The notes beneath the pieces were generated by a model. That model was not told where the DNA came from, ran no database searches, and saw only the letters and a list, made by a program, of their open reading frames with translations. Shown piece after piece: positions 10,090 to 20,681 of a stretch of DNA of 64,000 nucleotides (position 1 is its first letter; each line of letters opens with the position of its first letter). The translations under genes and the position numbers were made by a program. This DNA is from Sclerotiophoma versabilis (Eukaryota; Ascomycota; Dothideomycetes; Pleosporales; Didymellaceae), in the NCBI GenBank assembly GCA_012274445.1, contig JAAROD010000080.1, positions 2,232,001 to 2,296,000 on the forward strand, in the 5' to 3' direction.

Positions 10090-12250
10090 ATGGTTCTTCC
10101 TTCCCTCTTCAACAGGTCGCCGTCCAAGAAGTGCAAAGACGCCACACCGAGCCTTGCCCACCGGACCTCGTCGACGCCTCCCAGCTCGCCCGACAAAAAA
10201 TCGCACTCGCGTGTCAAGGAGCGCGAGCGCACTAGCAGCAGTCGGCGCTCCTCCACCTTCTCGTCGAAGCGCTCGTCCAAGTACGACGCAGACACGCACC
10301 CGCTAAACCTGTCGCCGGAAGAGCGGCAGCGCTTGTCCTTCTCAGCCATGTCTGCCATGGATGTCGACCGCGACTCATCCTCGCCCGCACCCTCCAGCCC
10401 CGCCGCCGACGTCCCCGGCGGCTTCCCCAAGACGAATGGCACCAACGGTGACCACGAGGGCCGCCCAGCTCCTCCGCCGCACCGCTACACCAAGAGCCCG
10501 CCGCCCAACAGCGGGAACTATGCTGCCACGCCTGAGGCGGCCACACCGCCGGCCGAGATGCCCACAATAGACGCCGAGGAGTACAAGGCGGCGGGCAACA
10601 AGTTCTTCAAGATCAAGGACTACCCCGCAGCCATCAAGGAATACTCAAAGGGTGTGTGAACCCCAACGCTGTGTGCTGTGGCTTGCGGCAGCTCTCCAAC
10701 CAACGACCTCTGATAAGCCCTGCACACACACGCGCGACCCCCAGCTAACACTCGACAGCTATCGAGGCTGATCCCAAGAATGCCACCTACTACTCCAACC
10801 GCGCAGCCGCCTACATCTCCGCCAACCGTTTTGCCGAGGCTCTGGAGGACTGCAAGACGGCAGACGAGCAGGACCCAGACAACATGAAGATCAAGCTGCG
10901 ACTGGGCAGAGTCTACACCAGCTTGGGACGGCCGGACGAGGCTCTCCAGGTCTACAACTCGATCAACGCCACGGCAAAGGACATGCAGCCTGCGCTGACC
11001 ATGAAGAAGAACCTCGACATGGCCGAGCAAACCGCAAAGGACGGCGGTGGTGGTTCCATGGTCATTTACGCTCTCAACGAGGCTGAGAAGGGTCTCGGTG
11101 TGGGTGTCGAGCGCCCACGCAAATGGCAGCTCCTGCGCGGCGAGGCTCACCTGCGCATGGGTAATGTCAACGCATTGGGCGAGGCTCAGAACGTCGCCAT
11201 GTCCATGCTACGAAACAACAACCAAGACCCCGACGCGCTTGTACTCCGCGGTCGCGTCCTCTATGCACAAGGCGAGAATGACAAGGCCATCCAGCACTTC
11301 AGACAGGCTCTTAGCTGCGACCCCGACTTCAAGGATGCTGTCAAGAACCTCCGCATGGTGCAGAAGCTCGAGCGCATGAAGGAGGAAGGCAACACTGCCT
11401 TTAAGGCTGGTCGATTCCAAGAGGCCATTGACACATACGGCAAGGCTCTTGAGGTCGATCCGACAAACAAGCTCACAAACTCGAAAATCCTGCAGAACCG
11501 AGCTCTTTGCCATTCACGCCAGAAGAGCTGGACAGCGGCAATTGCTGACTGCGATAGAGCTCTCGAGTTAGACTCAAGTTACACAAAAGCGCGCAAGACA
11601 AGGGCAAAAGCCTTGGGCGAGTCTGGCCAATGGCAAGAGGCAGTTCGCGAGCTTAAGGCAATTCAGGAAGAGAATCCATCTGAGCCCGGCATTGCTAAGG
11701 ACATCCGCAATGCTGAGCTAGAGGAGAAGAAGGCTCAGAGGAAGGACTACTACAAGATCCTTGGGATTGAGAAGGACGCCACAGAACAGCAGATCAAGAA
11801 AGCTTACCGCAAGCTCGCCATCATACACCACCCCGACAAGAACCCAGGTGATGAGGCTGCTGCCGAGAGGTTTAAGGAGATCCAGGAGGCGCACGAGACG
11901 CTCAGCGACGAACAGTATGTCCCTTGGTATCATCGTTACTATTCATCTCAGCTAACACTTTCAGAAAACGTGAGCGATACGACTCCGGTGCTGATCTCAT
12001 TGATCCTTCCGACATGTTTGGCGGCGGCATGGGAGGTGGTATGGGCGGCATGGGCGGCGGTATCGACCCCGAGATTCTCATGCAGATGTTCGGCGGTGGT
12101 ATGGGAGGTGGACGCGGAGGTGGAGGTGGCTTCCACTTTCAGTCCGGTGGTGGCGGAGGCGGCAACCCCTTCGGTGGCATGGGTGGTGGCATGCCCGGCG
12201 GCGGCCGCAGGGGCCAGCAAGGAGGTTTCCCGGGCGGCTTTCCGTTCTAA
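10090..12250 (+). CDS. TPR/DnaJ co-chaperone (DNAJC7/Tpr2-like)
   Basis: Protein of 667 aa combining tetratricopeptide repeats with a J domain, the layout of DNAJC7/Tpr2. It is a cytosolic co-chaperone that passes clients between Hsp70 and Hsp90. Exons are 10090..10651, 10759..11914 and 11965..12250; introns 10652..10758 and 11915..11964 are GT-AG and keep the frame (EYSK|AIEADPKN and SDEQ|KRERYDSG). The first about 150 aa are Ser/Pro-rich and disordered. TPR units run from EYKAAGNKFFKIKDYPAAI through NRALCHSRQKSW. The J domain (about 516-580) starts DYYKILGIEKDA and has an intact HPD in HHPDKN. The C-terminus is a Gly/Met-rich tail (GGGMGGGMGGMGGG) like the G/F region of J proteins. The start at 10090 follows CCCATGG; an open frame extends 60 codons upstream but is probably 5' leader. 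Confidence 0.93.
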
Positions 12251-12988
12251 GAGAAGGACGCCTGAGCACACATCCAACTCAGCATCAATCCTCTGTCCTC
12301 CACAAACGGTCCACGGCAGCCACTCCAGCAACGTACCGTACCATCTACGATACACTTCACGAGCGCATCTATTGGCCTGGTTTACTTCCTTTGTGTCTAT
12401 ACCTCGCATTTGGTTCTACGCATGGCGTTGGGTATGGGAAGCGCGAGCTGCATGCGCTAGTAAAGACATAGACTGCATTGACTGCAACATTTTTTGTGTT
12501 GGTCACTATCAGCATTGCAAGGAGTACTGCTCCAGCCTTGCTGTCCAAGGCTGTGTATAGTTGTCGCAATTCAATTATTCCAAATGATATGACTCAATTA
12601 CTCCGAGTCCAGTTATCCGCAACCTGGTGAGGTGTCATCAATGGGAAATTACTTCACAACTGTGAGGGATGTTCAGTCCTGTGACGTAATACGCACAGGC
12701 CATAAGCATCTTTTTGCGGTTTACAAACACGAAGGGCTATTACTTACTCGCTTCGCGTGCCCCCATCTGCACATTCCCATATTGCTAAATATTATTTCCG
12801 AACCCGTCGACTGTAGATTTGCCTATCTATGATTGTGCTTCACGGTTTACTGATCCCAATTCAACACAACGAAGACAGAGTTATCAAGTCGTACATCTAC
12901 ACCATTCGTAAGACTTGAATAACTTTGCATGAACGCATTAGCAGATCAAGTTGTCAATCGCGAGAACTGTCAGCAACCATCGCATATT
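12251..12988. other. Intergenic
   Basis: 3' flank of the co-chaperone gene and promoter of the DUF2196 gene. AT-richer than the coding neighbours; no feature recognised. Confidence 0.4.
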
Positions 12989-13642
12989 ATGCAGCGCGGA
13001 CGAGGACGAACAAATCGGCAATCACGTGGGGGTAGAGGAGGGGGAAGGGGAGGCAGCACACATGACAATCCACCCCATTCGTCGAGACCCAGACCAGCCT
13101 ATACTTCTGTCCCCCCAATTCGTGCAATCCATCCAGGAGGCGGTGTTTCTATCATACTCAAGGAAGACCAACAATCTGGTCATCAGGTCAAGGGGATTGT
13201 GGCAGACCTACTAACGCGCGGAGACCATCCTCGTGGCGTCAAAGTCCGGCTTCGTGATGGAAGAGTGGGAAGAGTACAAGGTCTCGTCTCTGAGGCTGAG
13301 GGGCTACAGGGTGAGGCTGTCGTTGGCGGGCCTGAGGCAGACCTAGGGAGGAACGGCGAAGGGGGTACAAGGGCTGGAATAGCAAGCAGCAGAAGAGGCG
13401 GGAGAATTGAAAGAGACATTCGGGAAGACGACGAGTATCTTTACGAAAATCGAGCTTCGAACCAAGATTTCGGGCTGTTCGCTGCATTAGACGAGGCCGA
13501 TAGGAGGCACGAACAGAGCATGTTCGGACCAGTTGCGCAACCACTTGCGTCAGAAGACACCGCAGTCTGCCCAGTATGCTTCAAGTTCGAGGGCGATGAG
13601 GCTTCTGTTGCGCATCACGTCGAGCAGCATTTCACCGAATGA
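12989..13642 (+). CDS. DUF2196 (YwbE-like) protein with C-terminal zinc-finger motif
   Basis: Intronless, 217 aa if started at MQRGRGRT (12989). An in-frame ATG at 12929 would add 20 residues and cannot be excluded. The N-terminus is an RGG-rich stretch (RGGRGGGRGG). Next comes a DUF2196/YwbE-like core, a small beta-rich domain widespread in bacteria and fungi, seen in PGGGVSIILKEDQQSGHQVK and VADLLTRGDHPRGVKVRLRD. The C-terminus has CPVCFKFEGDEASVAHHVEQHF, a C-x2-C...H-x3-H pattern like UBZ or C2H2-type fingers. The function of the core is unknown; the RGG stretch and basic core suggest nucleic-acid contact, which is inference. Confidence 0.8.
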   Translation: MQRGRGRTNRQSRGGRGGGRGGSTHDNPPHSSRPRPAYTSVPPIRAIHPGGGVSIILKEDQQSGHQVKGIVADLLTRGDHPRGVKVRLRDGRVGRVQGLVSEAEGLQGEAVVGGPEADLGRNGEGGTRAGIASSRRGGRIERDIREDDEYLYENRASNQDFGLFAALDEADRRHEQSMFGPVAQPLASEDTAVCPVCFKFEGDEASVAHHVEQHFTE

Positions 13643-14142
13643 AGCCTGAGGCATCAAACATGCACCAACAGAACACCGGCGACTCGAAAAGTTCTCAAGG
13701 CTCAATTGATGAGGATACGCCGTCTTCTACTCGACCAGTGTTTTGACGCGCGGGTCCTCAGATTGCCGTTCTATGAGTCGCTCCAGACCGTGGTGTTTCT
13801 GAAACAACACAGAGCTGCGACTGCGCCGCGACTCGCGTTGCATCATCATACTCAGTCACCACCACGAACATCCGGGTGACCTTGCTTTCCAGTAGAGCCA
13901 AGCAAGCCAAGATGTTCTGTACTTGTTCCGCAATGCGTTCTATACCTGCGCCAAGACGCTTGACGACGTTTGCAGGACGGAAGAGGCGCCTCTCAAAAGG
14001 TCTTGATCGTGCAGTTTTCCTATCAATTGGAACTTTATCCATTCTTGGAATTCTTGTCATTGCTTGTGTCTATTGCTTGTCTGCTGGTCAGCCTTTCATT
14101 TCCCTTTTGTAATCCTACTTTAGCCGTTACTTGTCGTTCAAG
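13643..14142. other. Intergenic, promoter of the secreted-protein gene
   Basis: Nothing beyond random short open frames was seen. Confidence 0.4.
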
Positions 14143-14936
14143 ATGAGATTCTCTAGCAACCTTGCTGTCGCCGTTTTGGCTTTATCTGGAGTTGAAGCAC
14201 TCTCGATTCCCTCGCTCAATGTAGTTGTGAGTATTCCTACATGCCGTCCATCCTATGTTCCGCGAAAGTCTAAGATGCTAATGTCACCTATCAGAACGCC
14301 ATCTCTAAAACCTACAACTCCCCTTCTGTCCGAAGACAACTCGAAGTTGGTGGCCTTACTCTCGGCGGCCCTGATGGTGGCATCAGCGGCGGTGGTCTCA
14401 AGCTTGGTGGAAAGGGTGGGAAGGGCGGAAAAGAAGGCGCAGCCGGTAACGGTACCATGACCGCAGGTGCTGAGCCCAAGGCCGGCAAAGGTGGTGCGAT
14501 GGAAGCGGAAGGTGGCGCTGCCGGTAACGGGACTACAACCGCTGAGCCAGCAGCGGCGAAGGAGGGCAAGAAACCGAAGGCCGCAGAGGAGGGTGCAGCG
14601 CCCAAACCCGCCTCCTCTGGCGGCGAAGGCACAGAGTCCCAGCCTGGCCGTGCAGAAGGCGACGCCGCCCGCGCAAAAGCCGAGGGCGAGGCTGCCGCTG
14701 CCAAGGGCGAAAAGCCTGCTGCTGGAGGTGAGAAGTCTGAGGGTGTCAAGGCCACCAAAGAAGCAGAGAAATTCTCCGAGGAAGCTGGCATCACCTTGGG
14801 CAAGGATGGTAATGCGCAGAACCTAGGTGGCGATCTGGGGGTCACAAAGGGCAGCGACGGATCTACAAGTGTAGGGGGCAAGAGCGGGATCAACGTTGCG
14901 GCAGATGGGACAGCTACACTGAAGGGCAATCAGTAA
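14143..14936 (+). CDS. Secreted Gly/Ala/Lys-rich low-complexity protein
   Basis: Two exons, 14143..14226 and 14295..14936, with intron 14227..14294 (GTGAGT donor, ATCAG acceptor); 241 aa. The N-terminus MRFSSNLAVAVLALSGVEA is a clear signal peptide. A dibasic VRRQ soon after could be a Kex2-type processing site. The rest is low complexity without cysteines: short repeats of GGLTLGG/GGLKLGG type, two copies of a GAAGNGTxTA block, a Lys/Ala/Glu-rich middle, and a C-terminal part with LGKDGN, TKGSDGS, VAADGT units spaced like a beta-rich repeat. I do not recognise the family. It could be a cell-wall or extracellular-matrix protein or an effector candidate; this is inference from composition only. 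Confidence 0.8.
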
Positions 14937-15778
14937 ACGATAAGGCTATCGAACATGTTTCAAGGGGGAAAGGCGCCTTTATGTGCGGCTGCGATAGGAA
15001 CTCTTGGAACCCCAAAAATGCACCGTCACAGTACCCAAGCACCTTCCACGGTACAGAATCGAGATGGAAACGATAACACCTCAGTACAAAACACGTTATC
15101 TTGGCTATTACATCCGAAATTAGTACCTCAACGGGTTAAATCCCCAGGATCAGATCTAGAATCAGCATTTCAGGGAGCAAATGTCAACGGAAAGGCTGAA
15201 GCAGCTTTTTTACGGAGCGGGAGTGCGACTCTTTAGACTATGCTTCCCATGTTCTCTGCAACTGTTCGTCCACTGCAACTCGCGTCATGCCCTGAAGCCA
15301 TCATCTATAGATATGACAAGAGACATGAGCCGCATACAGGATAGTATAGTACGTTTGAAAGGACCCTACAACTGGCCTGCGCAACGGCGGTTTGGCAATA
15401 GGGGTTGCTTGATTCCAGAGACACAATGTAGGTATCGGTGTACAGCGCAGTTTAAGGACTGAGATTTGCGAATACTCATACCGACGAGGTCGTTGAGTAA
15501 GAGAAGATGATTGTTGTTGTCGAGTGAATTACTGCTGTTACAAACCATGTATACTCAACTCATTGTGCGCTCACTGTTGGGAGTTCATCCTGACTAGAGG
15601 CTGCCATCGCCGTAGTTATCTACAAGGGCCTTAAGACACAGGTTTTATCTCAAGTCTGACGTAGCGTGACAGTTGCGTGATTTCATTATCATCGATTCCA
15701 AGACCTGACCATAAGCCAGGCGGTACTTCGATATACATATCCTTGACACTCCTAATGTCCTTGGGATCGCAACTACAG
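14937..15778. other. Intergenic, convergent 3' flanks
   Basis: Between two convergent genes. No reading frame of interest and no repeats noticed. Confidence 0.4.
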
Positions 15779-18127
15779 CTACGGAGCTAATTCTGTCTCC
15801 GCCTCATCCGCTTGCTTAACAATGGTGTTCCGCTCATCAGATGTGAGGATCTTGGCAGCAACAAATGAATCAACAGTCAAAGTAACAGAATGAAGGAAAT
15901 CGTCGTGCGTGGCGAAGGGTGCCTGATCCCAAACCAAGTCTAGGAATGTTGGCCCGTCATTTCCTGGCGAAGTAATGTTCGAAACGGGAACATCGTACTT
16001 TGGCAGGCCGTTGTTGCGCTTGCGGTTCGGCACGCCTGTGTCAATCGTTCCGAAGATTACAGTCGGTTCCACGCGCCGGAAGTATGAGGACACGGGCTGT
16101 ACGTCGCTGATATAGTACGGTCTCATGGTCAAGCTATTATTTATGGAGGATGAGGTGGTGAACAAAGGATCGCCGTTCGCTGTTCTGCTCGTCTGTTGGA
16201 TGGCATGTTTGTAGTCGCCATCGCGCTTCAAGTATCGGTACAGCGATAATTCCCAATAGTTCCCTTCGCTTGGCTTGCCCACGACCTGCAATAGCACTGG
16301 ACCCCACATGAGACCCTGCGTGTCTGGGCGGTCCAGTGCACGCTCAGCCCGCATGCTGAATGGCATCTGAACTTCGATCACATCACCTGAACGCCAAGTC
16401 CGGCTCAAAGTCATGTAGCTACTGGGTCGCACACCCTCGGTAGACTGTGCCTCGCCATTAATGGAGACTTGGAAGCCTCTACGAATCCAGCCAGGGACTC
16501 GTAACTTGATATCCAGCCGACCTTCTCCGGTAACGGTGAAGTTGACAATGTCACCACGTGGAAAAGCTGTATCCTGCTTGATTGAGAAGCTCTTTTCTGC
16601 CCAGTCCAAAGTGGATGGGATGTACAGGTTCACCCAAAGGGTGGACCCATCCGCCGAGCGTAGGTATATTGTCTCCTGGTACTTGGTGTGACTCTCCATA
16701 CCAGTGCCGCCACAGCAGGTCCCAGTATTACCATATTCACGTTCGGAACCTGGGGACAGCGGCTGAAAGTACGTGAGTTGAGGATCGGAGTTGTCGTTCG
16801 TGTCGGCGCGCGACCCTGTGATCATGTTGAACAGGCCGCGCTCATAATGATCCATATAAGTCGCGTTGTGTTCGTGCATGAATAAGTTCCTCGCCAGCTT
16901 GAGCGTATTGTATGTTGTGCATGTCTCCGCACCGTTACCGGCGATGGCATTGGCAATATTGTCGCGGTTTTGAAATAGCTCTGGGTTTTCACTAAAGCCA
17001 GGAACATTGCCACCAGTGCCGCCGCTGACAAACTCGCGGTGTGGTATTACCCAGCTGAAGAAGTTCTTGGCTGCGGTGAAGTATTCATCTGCACCATCGT
17101 GCTCGTAGATCCTGAGGTATCCAAGGAATTGCGGCACGTGGGTGTTGGCGTGAAGACGCTCGGCACGGCGCCGGCCTGGTTTATTTCGTGACGTCACAAC
17201 GAGGATGTCTCGGTCTGCGACAGCTGCGCCGAATAGGGATTCGCGGTTATCGAAGGATTTAGCTGTCTGTAGATGCTTCTCATCACCGGTCAAGGCATAT
17301 ATTTCAGGAAATACCTCATTGGCAGCACCATACTCGCCAGCAATATACGTGTCCCACATATAGTTGAGGTCGCTACGGGTCAGGTTGCCCTTGTAGCCAG
17401 GTTGATTCTTGTCACCAACTGTCAATGCAAGATACGCCCAATCGGCCATCTTTACAACCACTTCGAGGGCCTGAGTGTTGTTGGTGTTGTAGTACGCGTC
17501 CAACAAGCCACGCATGATCTTATGCTGCGTGTACCATCCTGCCCACGTATTGGTGCTGATATTCGTCCCGTAAACAGCAAAACGAGGCGGCCCGAGTCGC
17601 AGTACAGTGTCTTCGGGAAGAGCTCCAAGATAGCCTGGGTGAGTATGTTGTTTGTGTGCGGTGTATGCCTCCTGACAAGCGGCCAGTTCAGTAACCATCC
17701 AGTCGAGCTTACTCTTGAAGATAGTTTCGCCTTGTTCAGCGTATGCTTGTGATAGCGCTGATATGTAATGTCCCGTCCAATGGCCGCTGAGCAGCCCGCC
17801 ATCCTCCCACCCTCCAGGTGGGGTAAGGTCGCTGATATTCGGTCGACCAGCCACACCATTGAAGAGGACCAGGAAGCGCCGCTCATCGTAGTTTCGAATA
17901 AACTTCTTCACTCGGTCGCGTTTCTCTTGCAACAACCCTTCGCCGAGCCGCACCTGGTCGAGTCTGAACGGTCGAACTGGGGCTGTGGCGCCTGGACCTA
18001 TGTCGCCAGAGGTAACTACTGGAATCGAATTCTGGTGTAGAGTTCCATGGCTGTTACTATGCGTCACGAATGCTACAACCGCCAGAGCTCGAAGAAGTCT
18101 TTGTGGGTGAACCATGGTGTGCTTCAC
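15779..18127 (-). CDS. Secreted GH127 beta-L-arabinofuranosidase-like protein
   Basis: Intronless, 782 aa, glycoside hydrolase family 127 (formerly DUF1680), which releases L-arabinofuranose from plant cell-wall and glycoprotein side chains. The N-terminus MVHPQRLLRALAVVAFVTHS is a signal peptide. MVHPQ at 18115 is the more likely start; MKHTM at 18127 is 4 codons upstream. Family signatures are GLLSGHWTGHYISALSQAY near residue 110 and the zinc/catalytic set: E-x-C in NGAETCTTYNTLKLARNL (about 402) and the Cys pair in GTCCGGTGMESH (about 470). In the characterised bacterial enzyme one Cys of that pair is the nucleophile, so the active site appears intact. Several N-glycosylation sequons agree with secretion. 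Family is firm; substrate is inferred. Confidence 0.92.
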   Translation of the reverse strand: MKHTMVHPQRLLRALAVVAFVTHSNSHGTLHQNSIPVVTSGDIGPGATAPVRPFRLDQVRLGEGLLQEKRDRVKKFIRNYDERRFLVLFNGVAGRPNISDLTPPGGWEDGGLLSGHWTGHYISALSQAYAEQGETIFKSKLDWMVTELAACQEAYTAHKQHTHPGYLGALPEDTVLRLGPPRFAVYGTNISTNTWAGWYTQHKIMRGLLDAYYNTNNTQALEVVVKMADWAYLALTVGDKNQPGYKGNLTRSDLNYMWDTYIAGEYGAANEVFPEIYALTGDEKHLQTAKSFDNRESLFGAAVADRDILVVTSRNKPGRRRAERLHANTHVPQFLGYLRIYEHDGADEYFTAAKNFFSWVIPHREFVSGGTGGNVPGFSENPELFQNRDNIANAIAGNGAETCTTYNTLKLARNLFMHEHNATYMDHYERGLFNMITGSRADTNDNSDPQLTYFQPLSPGSEREYGNTGTCCGGTGMESHTKYQETIYLRSADGSTLWVNLYIPSTLDWAEKSFSIKQDTAFPRGDIVNFTVTGEGRLDIKLRVPGWIRRGFQVSINGEAQSTEGVRPSSYMTLSRTWRSGDVIEVQMPFSMRAERALDRPDTQGLMWGPVLLQVVGKPSEGNYWELSLYRYLKRDGDYKHAIQQTSRTANGDPLFTTSSSINNSLTMRPYYISDVQPVSSYFRRVEPTVIFGTIDTGVPNRKRNNGLPKYDVPVSNITSPGNDGPTFLDLVWDQAPFATHDDFLHSVTLTVDSFVAAKILTSDERNTIVKQADEAETELAP

Positions 18128-18865
18128 GTAGGTTGGAAGATGTCATGTGTCAAAGCAATGAGGTCGAAGAAAGCAAAGGCGACCGTAAACAATGCTGAGA
18201 TGCACACAGATTATGTAGAGAACCCAAAGAGGGTCTCGTACTGGATCATCTTTTGGTGTAATACTCTTGTTGATCGGCTGTCATGAATACCACGCTCTCT
18301 CTCATTTGGGAAGCTGGAGATTGCGGATATCTTGCGTAAGAGATCCACAAATGGAATTGCACAATTCGTGTCCTATCAATAGCAAGCCCATTTGGAAGGT
18401 ATCCTTTGACTTGGGTGACGATAGCCGTGAGGAGGGGAGTAGGTTGATCGTCGACGGGCGCCGGGATAGATGAATCGAGTGTGGGATGAGGTGGGGCACA
18501 TCACGAGTCGGTGCCACCCCAACCAAGGATTGACCTCGCTACACTTTCACTGACCGTCAACACAGTCGATCACCGCAGCCGGACGAGCCTCAATAGAGAA
18601 TACATAAACCATCGAGATCTTGGAGAATGTGCTGGTTAAGGGCACTCATCACAGCGTGATTTTCGATGCCCTAACAGCATTAAGATGACTTACGGTTGCC
18701 TGAAGCGGCATAGGATTTAGGCAACCGTAAAAGTACGTAATCACGAAAAGGCTAACACAGCTTCATTGCTCAGGCCTACTATCAACCCATGTACAAAAAG
18801 GTGAAAAAAGCAGTTACTATCGGGCCAATCGAATCTCGCAGCTACTTACTTTCTCGCATTTCGGT
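18128..18865. other. Intergenic, divergent promoters of two secreted-protein genes
   Basis: Separates the GH127 gene from the LRR-like gene, both encoding predicted secreted proteins transcribed away from here. It contains the inverted repeat at 18690-18730. Confidence 0.5.
18690..18730. repeat. Perfect 12-bp inverted repeat with 17-nt loop
   Basis: TTACGGTTGCCT at 18690-18701 is followed by its exact reverse complement AGGCAACCGTAA at 18719-18730. It lies 136 bp upstream of the LRR-like gene's ATG and about 400 bp upstream of the GH127 start. It could be a hairpin or a pair of binding sites for a dimeric regulator such as a zinc-cluster protein (the halves contain CGG/CCG). Role is inferred. 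Confidence 0.75.
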
Positions 18866-20233
18866 ATGCGTCCCATCAAATTCATCTCTCTTCTGGCGTC
18901 CATCATCCCGTATCCGGTCAGCGCACGTTGGACACCAAATGATACATGCCCGACTGAGATAAAAGTCACGATACCGAACGGTGGGTCGGAATTTGGCACA
19001 ATGGTTGCAGTGCATGAAGCGCTATCACACTGCCCCAACATCACCTCTCTCGACCTGAGAGTCACATTACGCGGTTGCAGTAGCTGGCCTGACCGCTGGA
19101 ACTTCCCGTTCAACTACAATGGTGGAGAAACTTACCCAAAGTTGAAGAAACTAAAGCTTGCTGGTTACTACTTTAGTAGTGCGGAAGATACTCGGCCGCC
19201 GTGGCAAATGCCTCTTCAAGGAACCAGAGACGCTGAGCCTTGGCCCTTTGCATTATTCGACTGGCTCAGGCATGGATACTGGAAGCCATGGCTGCGGGCG
19301 CAAATCTATGGTTATCCGCCGTTGGCACCTCCAAAATCTAACCTTGACCTCTGGCTGAGTGCAATGGACTGGTCTGGGATTGAAGAACTGGCTATTGACG
19401 GATGCAGGGATACAGATGAAATTATCGAGAAGATTCCATTACTGCTTGATTCTTTGAGCAAGCTGGATTCCACAGATATTTCCTTCATCAAGGCGCTGCC
19501 GAACAATACGCTGACACGCCTGGTCTGGGTTGGACCACATGCGCATGGCGATCTTGTCAACATACTCAGCCATCAAGGCGCAGCACTTCAGGAACTAGAA
19601 TTTAGATGTGACGAGATGGGATGTCCCTTACTTCGAAACAAGTTCAACTTATCAATTATCCCGGCGATGGCACCCAACCTTACGCATCTCTCCATCAACA
19701 TTGCGCGCAACGGCACCTGGCTACACGACCCCCTCGAAGCCATAGCCTCACTACCAAAGCTTCGTTCATTAGAGATATACTCAAATCTCCAATCAGAATG
19801 CCAACGGAAAAAGCCCGACCCTTCCACCAGAGGAAGTCTGGAATACATAAAGAAACACGGCATGGACTACTGCACCGGTGAAGACTCGTTCCAAAAGCCT
19901 CTACTCAATGAAAGCAACGCTGAAGAACTGTACCACTTCATCAAACAGGCAAACACTGGAGGTATGCTCCAGAACGTGACATTCCGTATTGGCGACTGGA
20001 CGCCACCGTGGGATGGTCCCCTCTATTCTCCACCCTGGCTGGAATATAGGAAGGTTGAGATTGCGTGTTCAGAGTATGGTGGAGCGGAGGGGCAGATACG
20101 CTGCAAGACAATTCAGTCAGATGGATATTGGCCTCCAGATTCGAATAGCCGGGGTGGACTGGATTGGATGTTCGGCGACGTTGCATGGGACCTTGCAAAT
20201 GATGTTAGGTGGGACGGGGTAGAACTGAACTAA
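18866..20233 (+). CDS. Secreted leucine-rich-repeat-like protein, unrecognised family
   Basis: Intronless, 455 aa. The N-terminus MRPIKFISLLASIIPYPVSA is a predicted signal peptide. The body has irregular leucine-rich stretches of the fungal F-box-LRR type (ITSLDLRVTL, LKKLKLAGYYF, IEELAIDGC, LQELEFRCDEM, LTHLSINIARN, LRSLEIYS) but no F-box. The C-terminal quarter is rich in Trp, Gly and Pro (GDWTPPWDGPLYSPPW). Such signal-peptide LRR-like proteins are expanded in Pleosporales, which is recalled and was not checked. It contains N-glycosylation sequons (NLT, NGT, NVT). No function is assigned. Base composition is like its neighbours. Confidence 0.8.
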   Translation: MRPIKFISLLASIIPYPVSARWTPNDTCPTEIKVTIPNGGSEFGTMVAVHEALSHCPNITSLDLRVTLRGCSSWPDRWNFPFNYNGGETYPKLKKLKLAGYYFSSAEDTRPPWQMPLQGTRDAEPWPFALFDWLRHGYWKPWLRAQIYGYPPLAPPKSNLDLWLSAMDWSGIEELAIDGCRDTDEIIEKIPLLLDSLSKLDSTDISFIKALPNNTLTRLVWVGPHAHGDLVNILSHQGAALQELEFRCDEMGCPLLRNKFNLSIIPAMAPNLTHLSINIARNGTWLHDPLEAIASLPKLRSLEIYSNLQSECQRKKPDPSTRGSLEYIKKHGMDYCTGEDSFQKPLLNESNAEELYHFIKQANTGGMLQNVTFRIGDWTPPWDGPLYSPPWLEYRKVEIACSEYGGAEGQIRCKTIQSDGYWPPDSNSRGGLDWMFGDVAWDLANDVRWDGVELN

Positions 20234-20389
20234 TATTCTAGCAGACACAATTCCTATGTTGTAACTACTCGACTTTGAAACTACTGATGATAGTATTGGT
20301 AATTCGATTTACGTAGGTGGTGCAACAAAGATACACTGTGTACGTTGCGAGATAGACAGCGTCGTGAGCTTTTCAACTAAAGTCTGTAA

Positions 20390-20572
20390 TTATATCGCTC
20401 TTGGAGATCGTAATTCAACAGCTTCCCCCACCCACTGTCTTTTCCAGAACGTGTGACTTCCTTTCCATACGATCTCCAGTCCTTCAACCGTTCCTTCTTT
20501 CACAGAAACCTTTCGTTGATCATCGAATTCGAGGTCGAGTAGCTGACTCCGAAAATACATAACAGTCGTCAA
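20390..20572 (-). pseudogene. Possible gene remnant or unassigned exon
   Basis: A 60-codon open frame with protein-like composition (LLDLEFDDQRKVSV, GLEIVWKGSHTFW, WVGEAVEL) on the minus strand, just downstream of the RBR gene's stop and without a good ATG of its own (the frame opens at a TTG). It could be the last exon of a decayed gene. I found no splice partner. Confidence 0.25.
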
Positions 20573-20681
20573 GATACCTTGCTAGAGCTCTTCAGAAGAG
20601 ATATAGCTAGACGTCGGGCTGGTAACGAAACGAAAGAAATTCGCTCAAACTCAGAAGGTACTACAAAAGCTCTGTAGCGTC

